DNA of 64,000 nucleotides, from assembly GCA_963844205.1 (NCBI GenBank), contig CAWJNK010000013.1:496001-560000 (forward strand), given 5' to 3'. Both the position numbers and the translations under genes were made by a program. Numbering within the stretch: the stretch's first letter is position 1; each line of letters begins with the position of its first letter. The DNA is from DASSUW01 sp963844205 (GTDB lineage Bacteria; Actinomycetota; Thermoleophilia; Solirubrobacterales; Solirubrobacteraceae). The notes beneath the pieces are model-generated. The model ran no database searches. It was given only the letters and a program-made list of their open reading frames with translations, and had not been told where the DNA came from. Positions 16,707-24,022 of the stretch are shown piece after piece.

Positions 16707-17759
16707 CTAGGCCCGGAGCGGCGCGGCGGCGAACTCCCGCATCCCGGCTTCGAACTCCTCGACCGCGTGGAAGCCGAGTCCGTCGGCGGCGGCCGCGACG
16801 GACGCGAAGACGTGGCGGACGTCACCGGCCCGCCAATCGCCGGTGACGACCGGGTCGCGTCCGGGCGCGACCGCGCGCGTGATTGAACGCGCCATGTCGA
16901 GGACGGTGTGCGGCGTGCCGCTGCCGACGTTGAACGCGCCGGCTACCGGCTCCGGCGCGGTCAGAGCGACCACGTTCGCGCGCGCGACGTCGCGGACGTG
17001 CACGAAGTCGCGGAGCTGCGCGCCGTCCTCGAACACGCGCGGCACGCCCCCGGCGGCGAGCGCGGACCGGAAGATGCTGGCCACCCCGGCGTAGGGCGTA
17101 TCCCGCGGCATCCGAGGGCCGTAGACGTTGTGGTAGCGGAGCGCGGTGAACGACACGCCGGTCTCCCGGGCGAACGAGCCGCACAGGTGCTCCTGTGCGA
17201 CCTTCGTGGCCGCATAGACGCTCCGCGGGTCGAGTGGCGCGTCCTCGGGGACGGGCTGCGGCTGCAGCGGCTCGCCGCAGGCCGGACAGCGGGGCTCGAA
17301 GCGGCCGGCGTCGAGGTCGCCGGGCTGCCGCAGGGCCGCGCGTACGACGCCGTGCTCAGCGCACGCGTAGCGGCCTTCGCCGTAGACGACCATGCTCGAC
17401 GCGAGGACCAGCCGCCCGCCGAAGCCCGCCTCGGCGAGGGCGCGCAGGAGGATCGCGGTGCCGAGGTCGTTGTGGGCGACGTAGTCGGCGACATCGCGGA
17501 TGTCGATGCCGAGGCCCACCTTCGCCGCCTGGTGGCTCACCGCGCTCACCCCCGCGACCGCGCGCGCCGCGGTCCCGGCGTCGCGGAGGTCTCCCTCGAT
17601 CCACTGCGCCCGCTCGTCGAGGTAGCGGGGGCGCTCGCGGTGCGCGCCCTCGAGCAGCGCGTCGACGACCCGGACGTCGCGGCCCTGCTCGAGCAGCGCG
17701 TCGACGACGTGTGAGCCGACGAAGCCGGCGCCGCCCGTGACGAGGATGGGGCCGGGCAT
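16707..17759 (-). CDS. NAD-dependent NDP-sugar epimerase/dehydratase with cysteine-rich insert
   Basis: A 350-aa extended SDR. VTGGAGFVGSH starts at residue 6, SSMVVYGEG supplies the catalytic Ser, and SVYAATKVAQE carries the Tyr-x3-Lys pair. Between these, roughly residues 130-165, is an insert with Cys and His (YACAEHG, then RCPACGEPL) that looks like a small zinc ribbon. This insert is typical of actinobacterial dTDP-L-rhamnose 4-epimerase-like proteins, which is my best guess at function. It lies 5 bases after the stop of the histidine kinase, so it belongs to the regulator-kinase operon and is probably made together with the sugar-modifying genes that diverge from it. Confidence 0.88.
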   Translation of the reverse strand: MPGPILVTGGAGFVGSHVVDALLEQGRDVRVVDALLEGAHRERPRYLDERAQWIEGDLRDAGTAARAVAGVSAVSHQAAKVGLGIDIRDVADYVAHNDLGTAILLRALAEAGFGGRLVLASSMVVYGEGRYACAEHGVVRAALRQPGDLDAGRFEPRCPACGEPLQPQPVPEDAPLDPRSVYAATKVAQEHLCGSFARETGVSFTALRYHNVYGPRMPRDTPYAGVASIFRSALAAGGVPRVFEDGAQLRDFVHVRDVARANVVALTAPEPVAGAFNVGSGTPHTVLDMARSITRAVAPGRDPVVTGDWRAGDVRHVFASVAAAADGLGFHAVEEFEAGMREFAAAPLRA

Positions 17760-17764
17760 CGACG

Positions 17765-18919
17765 TCAGCCGCTGGGCAGGGTGAAGCGGACGCTCGTTCC
17801 GGCCACGGACGGATCGAGCCAGATCCTGCCGCCGTGCGCCTCGACGATGGCGCGCGAGATCGCGAGCCCGAGGCCGGCGCCGCCGGTGCCGCGCGCGGCA
17901 CTCGGACCGCCCTGGAAGAACGCGTCGAAGACCCGCTCGCGGTCGCCGTCGGCTATCCCGCTGCCGGTGTCGGCGACCTCGACCTCCACGCCGCCGTCGG
18001 CAGCGGCCGCCCGCACCGTCACGCTTCCGTCCGCGGGCGTGTGGCGGATCGCGTTCTGGATGAGGTTGAACAACACGCGCTGGATCTGCTCCGGCGCCGC
18101 GCGCGCCAGCGCGAGGTCGCCAGGCACGTCGACGACGAGCCGGGCGACGTCGTCGCGCCGCATCGCCTCGACGGTCTCTCCCACGAGCTCGCCGAGCTGC
18201 ACGCGCGCCATGGACCAGCGCAGATCCCCGGCCTGGAGGCGCGAGAGCTCGAAGAGGTCGTCGATGAGCGCCGCCAGCGCGGCGACGTGGGTGCGGAGCC
18301 TCGACAGGTACTCCGCGCGGTCGCGCTCGTCGATCACCTCGTCGTCGAGCGCCTCCACGAGCAGCCGCAGCGAGGTGATCGGCGTGCGCAGGTCGTGCGA
18401 GACGGCCGCGACCAGGTCGTTGCGGGCCGCCTCGGTGCGCGCCAGCCGGTCGACCATCGCCTCCACCTCGCGCGCCAGCCGCGTAACCTCGTCGTCCCCG
18501 TCGACGGCGAGCCGCACGTCCCGCTGCCCCTCGCCCACCGCGGTGAGGCTCGTGCCGACCGTGCGGAGGTCGTCGAGCACGCGCCGCGAGAGGAACCAGC
18601 CGGCCCAGACCGCGAGCGCAGCGCAGTATCCGGCGGCGAGGACGGTGAACAGCGCGTCGTGCGACGAGACGAACATCAGCGCCACGAACAAGGCGATCGT
18701 CACCAGCGCCTGCCCGGCCGCGATCGCGCCGACCAGCACGACCTGGCGGCGCAGGCCGGTCCGCCGGCGCAGCAGCCAGCCGGCGAGCAGGACGGTCGCG
18801 CAGCCGAGCGGCGCCAGCAGCACGAACGTGAGCCACGCCGCGTGGACGTCGTACGCGAGCCACGCCGGGACCGAGGCCGCGACCGCCCCCACGAGCGCTG
18901 CCGACAGCCCGACCTTCAC
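17765..18919 (-). CDS. HAMP sensor histidine kinase
   Basis: A 384-aa membrane kinase with four N-terminal helices (residues 1-120) and no large extracytoplasmic domain, so it probably senses a membrane or cell-wall state. A HAMP linker follows (about 125-180), then the HisKA box LVAAVSHDLRTPITSLRLL with the phosphoacceptor His, and HATPase N (LIQNAIRHTP), G1 (VADTGSGI) and G2 (GTGGAGLGLAISRAI) boxes. GTG 18919 overlaps the regulator stop (GTGA), fixing the start and the partnership. Confidence 0.92.
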   Translation of the reverse strand: MKVGLSAALVGAVAASVPAWLAYDVHAAWLTFVLLAPLGCATVLLAGWLLRRRTGLRRQVVLVGAIAAGQALVTIALFVALMFVSSHDALFTVLAAGYCAALAVWAGWFLSRRVLDDLRTVGTSLTAVGEGQRDVRLAVDGDDEVTRLAREVEAMVDRLARTEAARNDLVAAVSHDLRTPITSLRLLVEALDDEVIDERDRAEYLSRLRTHVAALAALIDDLFELSRLQAGDLRWSMARVQLGELVGETVEAMRRDDVARLVVDVPGDLALARAAPEQIQRVLFNLIQNAIRHTPADGSVTVRAAAADGGVEVEVADTGSGIADGDRERVFDAFFQGGPSAARGTGGAGLGLAISRAIVEAHGGRIWLDPSVAGTSVRFTLPSG

Positions 18920-19617
18920 GGCGCGAAGCGGTAGCCGATGCCCCAGACCGTCTCGATGTACCGCGGCTGCGCGGGGTCGCGCTCGACCTTCGCGCGCAGC
19001 CGGCGGATGTGCACGGTGACGGTCGACGTGTCGGTGTAGAAGGAGAAGCCCCACACGCGGTCCATGAGGGCATGGCGGCTGAACGCCTGCCCGGGGTGGC
19101 GCGCGAGGAACAGCAGCAGCTCGTACTCGCGCACGGTCAGGGCGCATTCCTCGTCTCCGACGATGACGCGGCGGGCGGCCGGCTCGATCCGCAGGCCGCC
19201 GAACTCCAGCGGAGGCTCGTGCTCGGGCTCGGGGTCGACCCGGCGCAGCACCGCGTCCACGCGCGCGACGAGCTCGGCCGGCGAGAACGGCTTGACCACG
19301 TAGTCGTCGGCGCCCAGGCGCAGCCCGACGATGCGGTCCGACTCCTCGCCCTTCGCCGTCAGGAGGACGATCGCGGGCCGGCGGGTCCGATCCTTGCGAA
19401 TGCGGCGCATGACCTCGAGGCCGTCGACACCGGGGAGCATCAGGTCCAGCACGATCAGGTCGGCGGCGCGCTCGCCGTGCAGCTCGAGCGCACGATCCCC
19501 GTCGGCGGCCACGCGCGTCGCGTAGCCCGCGCGCTCGAGGTAGCGCGACACCACCTCGCCGATCGTCGGCTCGTCGTCGACGACGAGGATCTCACCGCGG
19601 GTATGGCCTTCCGGCAT
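18916..19617 (-). CDS. OmpR-family response regulator
   Basis: A 233-aa regulator: receiver with DDE near residue 14, phosphoacceptor Asp in LIVLDLMLPG and Lys in VVKPFSPAEL; the C-terminal winged helix ends YIETVWGIGYRFAP. ATG 19617 is preferred; a GTG at 19656 would add 13 unlikely residues. A GATCGC-GT-GCGATC dyad at 19627-19640 lies just upstream and may be its own operator. It heads the operon regulator-kinase-epimerase and diverges from the glycosyltransferase operon at 19722, which it likely controls. Confidence 0.92.
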   Translation of the reverse strand: MPEGHTRGEILVVDDEPTIGEVVSRYLERAGYATRVAADGDRALELHGERAADLIVLDLMLPGVDGLEVMRRIRKDRTRRPAIVLLTAKGEESDRIVGLRLGADDYVVKPFSPAELVARVDAVLRRVDPEPEHEPPLEFGGLRIEPAARRVIVGDEECALTVREYELLLFLARHPGQAFSRHALMDRVWGFSFYTDTSTVTVHIRRLRAKVERDPAQPRYIETVWGIGYRFAP

Positions 19618-19721
19618 CGTGTCGATGATCGCGTGCGATCGCGGAGTCCTCAACACCTTCGCATCGACGTAAGTGGTCCGTAATCGCGCTGAGTGCGTAG
19701 CAGGGGATAGGAGTTCAAGCC

Positions 19722-20351
19722 GTGCACGTGATCCTTCCCGTCCTCAACGAGCGCGAGGCCCTGCCCTGGGTGCTCGAGCGCATGCCGGCCGGCTACGAGC
19801 CGATCGTGGTCGACAACGGGTCGACCGACGGGTCGGGCGAGCTCGCCGCCGCGCTAGGCGTGCAGGTCGTGCACGAGCCGCGAGCCGGGTTCGGCGCCGC
19901 CTGCTTCGCAGGACTGCAGGCCGCGCGGCACGACGTCGTGTGCTTCATGGACTGCGACGCGTCGCTCGACCCGCGCGAGCTGCCCCTCGTCGCGGAGCCG
20001 GTGGCCGCGGGCCGGGCCGACCTCGTGCTCGGCGCACGCCGCGGCGGCGGGTCGCCGCACGGCCGGATCGCGAACCGTGCGCTCGCGCTCGAGCTGCGCC
20101 GGCGAACCGGCCTTCGCCTTACCGACCTGGGACCGATGCGTTCGGCCCGTCGCGTGTCGCTGCTCGAGCTCGACATCCGGGACCGGCGCTTCGGGTGGCC
20201 GCTGGAGATGGTGATGCGGGCGACGGCGGCCGGGTGGGCGATCGAGGAGGTCCCGGTCCGCGAGCTGCCACGGCGGGGGCGGTCGAAGGTCACGGGAACG
20301 GTCCGCGGCACCCTGCGTGCCGTCCGCGACATGGCGGCCGTACTGGGATGA
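19722..20351 (+). CDS. family 2 glycosyltransferase
   Basis: A 209-aa GT-A fold enzyme without membrane helices. It opens HVILPVLNEREALPWVLERM, has VVDNGSTDGSGE for nucleotide binding and a metal-binding DCDAS near residue 86. AGGAG eight bases before GTG 19722 sets the start. Similar short GT2 proteins transfer sugars to lipid or small acceptors. It is the first of five genes joined by ATGA or TTGA overlaps (19722-23344), so the products act together. Acceptor unknown. Confidence 0.88.
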   Translation: MHVILPVLNEREALPWVLERMPAGYEPIVVDNGSTDGSGELAAALGVQVVHEPRAGFGAACFAGLQAARHDVVCFMDCDASLDPRELPLVAEPVAAGRADLVLGARRGGGSPHGRIANRALALELRRRTGLRLTDLGPMRSARRVSLLELDIRDRRFGWPLEMVMRATAAGWAIEEVPVRELPRRGRSKVTGTVRGTLRAVRDMAAVLG

Positions 20352-20977
20352 CCGGCCGCGCGATCGTCGTCATCGCGAAGAGCCCGCGGCCCGGCCTCGT
20401 GAAGACGCGCCTCACGCCGCCGTGCAGCCCGGAGCAGGCGGCGCGGCTCGCCGGCGCCGCCCTCGCCGACACGCTCGCCGCAGCCGCGCGCGCGCGCCGC
20501 GCGACGCGGCGCGTCCTCGTGCTCGACGGTGAGCCCGGCGCGTGGGTCCCGCCCGGCTTCGACGTTGTGCTGCAGCGCGGAGACGGGCTGGCTGCGCGCC
20601 TCGCGGCCGCATTCGAGGACGTGGCGGGGCCCGCGTTCCTCGTCGGGATGGACACGCCGCAGGTCACTCCCGAGCTGCTCGACGCCGGCCTCGGCGCGCT
20701 CGACGGCTCCGACGCCGTCTTCGGCGCCGCCCTCGATGGCGGCTACTGGGGAATCGGCCTGCGCCGTGCGGATCCCGCGGCCTTCCGCGGCGTGCCGATG
20801 AGCGCGCCCACGACGGGCCTCGCCCAGCGCGTCCGGCTCGCCGCGCTCGGCCTACGCACCGCGATCCTGCCGCCGCTGCGCGACGTCGACACGATCGCCG
20901 ATGCTCGCGTGGTGGCCGCCGAGGCGCCGGGCGGCGACTTCGCCGCGACGCTGGCGAGCGTCGAGGCTGCGCCATGA
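20348..20977 (+). CDS. TIGR04282/DUF2064-type glycosyltransferase (nucleotidyltransferase-like fold)
   Basis: A 209-aa protein opening IVVIAKSPRPGLVKTRL, the signature of the DUF2064/TIGR04282 family. Later it has VGMDTPQVTPELLD (metal-site Asp) and AALDGGYWGIGL. Some members are labelled arsenosugar biosynthesis glycosyltransferases from cyanobacterial gene context, but the fold is that of a nucleotidyltransferase such as CofC or MobA, and true chemistry is uncertain. ATG 20348 overlaps the GT2 stop. With GT2 and the methyltransferase it forms a recurring trio. Confidence 0.85.
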   Translation: MTGRAIVVIAKSPRPGLVKTRLTPPCSPEQAARLAGAALADTLAAAARARRATRRVLVLDGEPGAWVPPGFDVVLQRGDGLAARLAAAFEDVAGPAFLVGMDTPQVTPELLDAGLGALDGSDAVFGAALDGGYWGIGLRRADPAAFRGVPMSAPTTGLAQRVRLAALGLRTAILPPLRDVDTIADARVVAAEAPGGDFAATLASVEAAP

Positions 20978-21657
20978 CCACGGTCGTCGAGGGCCGGACG
21001 CTGCCGGCCGATCTCCTCTACGGTCGCGTGCTCGCCACCGCCGCGCAGCGGGCGCTCGGCGGCGGGCCAACGACGCACGCGCGCGTGCGCTCGCTCGATG
21101 GGACACTCGAACCGCTGCCGCTCGACCGCTGGCTCGGCGGTCCAGACGCCGCCGACCTCGCGGCGACGGCGCTCGCCGAGCCGCCCGTCGTGGATCTCGG
21201 GTGCGGACCGGGCCGCCATCTCGCGGCGCTGCGCGAGGCCGGCAAGCGCGGTCTCGGGGTCGACCTCTCCCCCGTCGCGGTCCGCCTCGCGCGCCGGCGC
21301 GGCGGAGCTGCAATCCACGGTGACATCTTCGGCTCGGTGCCCGGCGCCGGCCGCTACCGCACGGCGCTGCTGCTCGACGGCAACGTCGGGATCGGCGGCG
21401 CACCCGACGTGCTGCTGCGGCGCACGCGCGAGCTGCTCGCCTCGGGAGGCACGGCGCTCGTGGAGGTCGACCCGCCCGGCTATCCCACGCTCATGACGCA
21501 CATCCGGCTCGAGGCTCACGGCCAGGTCAGCGAGTGGTTCGCCTGGGCGCGCGTGGGTGTTGAGGAGATCGCGCCGGTCGCGGCTTCCGCCGGCCTCGAG
21601 CGCGCCGGCCTGCTCGCCGTCGAGGGGCGCTGGATCGCGGTCCTCCGGCGACCATGA
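20974..21657 (+). CDS. SAM-dependent methyltransferase, class I
   Basis: A 227-aa enzyme with motif I VVDLGCGPGRHLAALREAG (about residues 70-88), the acidic loop VDLSPVAV, and a post-I HGDIFGSVPG. The acceptor-side region is short. ATG 20974 overlaps the preceding stop (ATGA), and its own stop overlaps the next start. Likely methylates the product of the two glycosyltransferases (inference from coupling); nothing in the sequence fixes the substrate. Confidence 0.87.
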   Translation: MTTVVEGRTLPADLLYGRVLATAAQRALGGGPTTHARVRSLDGTLEPLPLDRWLGGPDAADLAATALAEPPVVDLGCGPGRHLAALREAGKRGLGVDLSPVAVRLARRRGGAAIHGDIFGSVPGAGRYRTALLLDGNVGIGGAPDVLLRRTRELLASGGTALVEVDPPGYPTLMTHIRLEAHGQVSEWFAWARVGVEEIAPVAASAGLERAGLLAVEGRWIAVLRRP

Positions 21658-22952
21658 AGCGCCCGCCCGGACCGTTTCTGCCGACCTTCTGGCGGTCTCC
21701 GTTGCGCGGGCCGTGGCTGACGTCGGCGCTCGGCTCACTGCTGCTCGTGCTCGTCTCGATCGTGATCTTGACCGGGTTCCTGTCGCACGTCGCCTACGAG
21801 CCAAACCTCCGCGGGAACGCGATCGTCCCGGCTGGGGCCGACCTGCCGCTGCTCTTCCACTGGCCCGCCGGCCCGACGTATCTCTACGGGGTCACCCAGG
21901 GGCTGCACGTCAACGTCGGCCTCGCGGCGGTCCCGCTGCTGCTGGCGAAGCTGTGGTCGGTGATCCCGCGCCTGTGGGCGTGGCCGCCGGTCACGTCAGC
22001 GGCGAACGCGCTCGAGCGGCTGTCGATCGCGCTGCTGGTCTCGAGCGCCGTCTTCCAGTTCGCGACCGGGATCATGAACGCGCAGTACTGGTACGCCTTC
22101 CGCTTCAACTTCGTGGTCGCGCACTACTACGGCGCGGTGATCTTCACGGCGTCGCTGGCGTTGCACGTCGCGCTCAAGACACCGGTCGTCCTGCGCGCGT
22201 ACCGCGAGCGAGGATGGCTGCGGCAGCTGCGCGACACAGCGCCCGAGCCACCCGGCGGGCTCGCCCCGGTCGACCCGGCGCCCCCGACGATCAGCCGCCG
22301 CGGGCTGTTCGCGTTCGTCGGCGGAGCGTCGGCGCTGCTGGTCGCGGCGAATGTCGGCCAGACGATCGGCGGCCCGCTGCGGTCGCTGGCCTTCCTCGCG
22401 CCGCGACGGGAGGACTTCCCGGTCAACCGCACGGCGGCCCGCGCGCAGATCACACCCGAGATGGTCGGGCCGGCGTACCAGCTGACGCTGACCGGCGGCG
22501 GCACGGAGGTCCTGCTCGACCGCGACGAGCTGCTGGCGCTGCCGCAGCACACCGCCCGGCTGCCGATCGCGTGCGTCGAGGGCTGGACGACGACGCAGGA
22601 ATGGAGCGGGGTGCGCCTCGCCGAGCTGGCGCGCGCCGCCGGGCTCGACCCCGCCGGCGTGAGCGACGCATTCGTGCGCTCGCTCCAGCCGCGTGGCGTG
22701 CTGTCGAAGGCGTCGCTGAACGGCGCCCAGGTTCGCGACCCGGACTCCATGCTCGCGCTGAAGGTCAACGGCGCCGACCTGCCGCTCGACCACGGGTTCC
22801 CGGCGCGCATCATCGTCCCCGCGCTGCCGGGCGTGCACAACACCAAGTGGGTGGCCTCAATTGACTTCGGGGAATCGGCTGGCGCCGGGGAATCGGCTGG
22901 CGCCGATTCCCTTGCGAGTTCGCTTCGCGAACATCGCGGGGGCGTGACTTGA
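21654..22952 (+). CDS. membrane-anchored molybdopterin oxidoreductase (sulfite oxidase/YedY fold)
   Basis: A 432-aa fusion. The N-terminal 200 residues hold about four transmembrane helices with paired His (LHVNVGLAAVPLL and RFNFVVAHYYGAV...LALHVALK), as in di-haem cytochrome b561-type quinol modules. The C-terminal domain is a sulfite-oxidase-like molybdopterin fold with the Mo-ligand Cys in PIACVEGWTTTQEWSGVRL near residue 306. A Tat-like RRGLF precedes a helix at 217-240. The protein should pass electrons between the quinone pool and an outer-face substrate. Its last 28 residues come from an inserted repeat (22868-22941), so the native C-terminus was probably IDF or close by. Coupled to the methyltransferase by ATGA. 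Confidence 0.88.
   Translation: MKRPPGPFLPTFWRSPLRGPWLTSALGSLLLVLVSIVILTGFLSHVAYEPNLRGNAIVPAGADLPLLFHWPAGPTYLYGVTQGLHVNVGLAAVPLLLAKLWSVIPRLWAWPPVTSAANALERLSIALLVSSAVFQFATGIMNAQYWYAFRFNFVVAHYYGAVIFTASLALHVALKTPVVLRAYRERGWLRQLRDTAPEPPGGLAPVDPAPPTISRRGLFAFVGGASALLVAANVGQTIGGPLRSLAFLAPRREDFPVNRTAARAQITPEMVGPAYQLTLTGGGTEVLLDRDELLALPQHTARLPIACVEGWTTTQEWSGVRLAELARAAGLDPAGVSDAFVRSLQPRGVLSKASLNGAQVRDPDSMLALKVNGADLPLDHGFPARIIVPALPGVHNTKWVASIDFGESAGAGESAGADSLASSLREHRGGVT
22868..22941 (+). repeat. intra-operon repeat element, copy A
   Basis: An 18-bp unit is tandemly duplicated (22868-22885, 22886-22903). The second unit starts a 9-bp hairpin (22888-22896 with 22903-22911), followed by a 32-bp core (22910-22941, CCTTGCGAGTTCGC to the CATCGCGGGG end). 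The core is identical to copy B at 45463-45494 on the other strand. Relative to transcription, both copies read hairpin, then core, then the start of a membrane-protein gene 7-11 bases later. Here it is translated as the tail of the oxidoreductase. Confidence 0.8.
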
Positions 22953-23344
22953 CCCGTGTCCTCGCGTACCTGGCGCTGTTGCCGCTGTGCGCGTGGGCGC
23001 TGCTCGAGCTGCTGGGCGGGCGGAGCGCGGAGCGGATCGCGCTGTGGCTGGTCGGCGCCGTCGTCGTGCACGACCTCGTGGTGCTGCCGCTGTACTCGGG
23101 CGCGGACCGGGCCGCCCGGACGGTGCTGCGCGGGGCGGTGAACTACGTGCGGGTCCCGGCCGCGCTGTCGCTGCTGATGCTCGTCGTGTTCTGGGGGACG
23201 ATCGCGGGCGCCGGCGAGCGGGCCTACCACGCGACCAGCGGCGAGACGTTCGACGGCTACGCGGCGCGCTGGCTGCTCGTGACCGCGGCGCTGTTCGCCG
23301 GGTCCGGCCTGGTCTACCTGGTGCGGCGCGGGTCGAGGAGCTGA
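22949..23344 (+). CDS. small integral membrane protein
   Basis: A 131-aa protein with four predicted transmembrane helices (residues 4-24, 32-50, 68-88, 106-126). It has no recognised domain. TTG 22949 overlaps the oxidoreductase stop; the repeat core ending in CGCGGGGG supplies the only ribosome-site-like purines. Probably a membrane partner of the molybdopterin enzyme. It overlaps the convergent lipoprotein gene by 31 bases. Confidence 0.7.
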   Translation: MTRVLAYLALLPLCAWALLELLGGRSAERIALWLVGAVVVHDLVVLPLYSGADRAARTVLRGAVNYVRVPAALSLLMLVVFWGTIAGAGERAYHATSGETFDGYAARWLLVTAALFAGSGLVYLVRRGSRS

Positions 23345-24000
23345 AGCACGCCATCCACCGTGCCGGTCACGAATACACGCCCGCTGGCGGGGTCGACGGC
23401 CACCGCGTTCGGCTGGCGGACCGTCGGGTAGGAGGCGAGCCGGTGCGGACGCGCGCTCGTCGCCAGCTCGACGAGCTCGTTGCGCGCGGTCAGCGTCACC
23501 CACAGGCGCCCGTTGCGCAGGTCCGAGGCCACGCCGAACGGCGCGCCGAGAAGCGGATAGCGCCGGAGGATGCGGAGCTCGCCGCGCGTCTCGAAGACCA
23601 GCAGCGCGTCGCCCGCGGTGTCGACCACGTAGGCGAGAGCGCCCTCCCCGGCGACGACATGCGTCGGCCCGGCGCCGGCGGACGCGCGCCCGATCCGCTC
23701 GAGCGTGTCGCTGTCGTAGAGCTCGAGCACCCGCTCGCGCGCGGAGACCACGGCGATCGCGCGGCCGCCGTCGACCTCCGCCACGCCGCCCCCGGTCACC
23801 CGGCCGGCCATGACGGCCTCCGGCCGGTTGCCGACCCGCACCACGCGGCCCGCCGGCCGCGTCTCGAGCGGCGGCGAGGTGTCCGGCTTCGCAGCCGGCG
23901 GGAGCTCGGCCACCGCCGCGGATCCGCAGCCGGCGAGCACGATGGCGACGATCGCGAGCGCGGCGACGGGTGCGAGTCGGGCAGCGATGCCGGTGAGCAT
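23314..24000 (-). CDS. lipoprotein with YncE-like beta-propeller repeats
   Basis: A 228-aa lipoprotein. The signal peptide ends in the lipobox LAGC (Cys near 23). The mature part has YVTN/NHL-type repeats (RVVRVGNRPEAVMAG, VLELYDSDTLERIGRASAG, PNAVAVDPASGRVFVTGT). Such propellers bind ligands or partner proteins on the outer face. ATG 24000 overlaps head-to-head with the region where the plus-strand gene begins, so the two share a very short control region. Confidence 0.85.
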   Translation of the reverse strand: MLTGIAARLAPVAALAIVAIVLAGCGSAAVAELPPAAKPDTSPPLETRPAGRVVRVGNRPEAVMAGRVTGGGVAEVDGGRAIAVVSARERVLELYDSDTLERIGRASAGAGPTHVVAGEGALAYVVDTAGDALLVFETRGELRILRRYPLLGAPFGVASDLRNGRLWVTLTARNELVELATSARPHRLASYPTVRQPNAVAVDPASGRVFVTGTVDGVLQLLDPRRTR

Positions 24001-24022
24001 GGCAAGCAGATATGACGATCCC

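Noticed and set aside
22868..22903. CRISPR-like direct repeats
   Set aside because: Only two adjacent units without spacers and within a coding frame; a simple tandem duplication.
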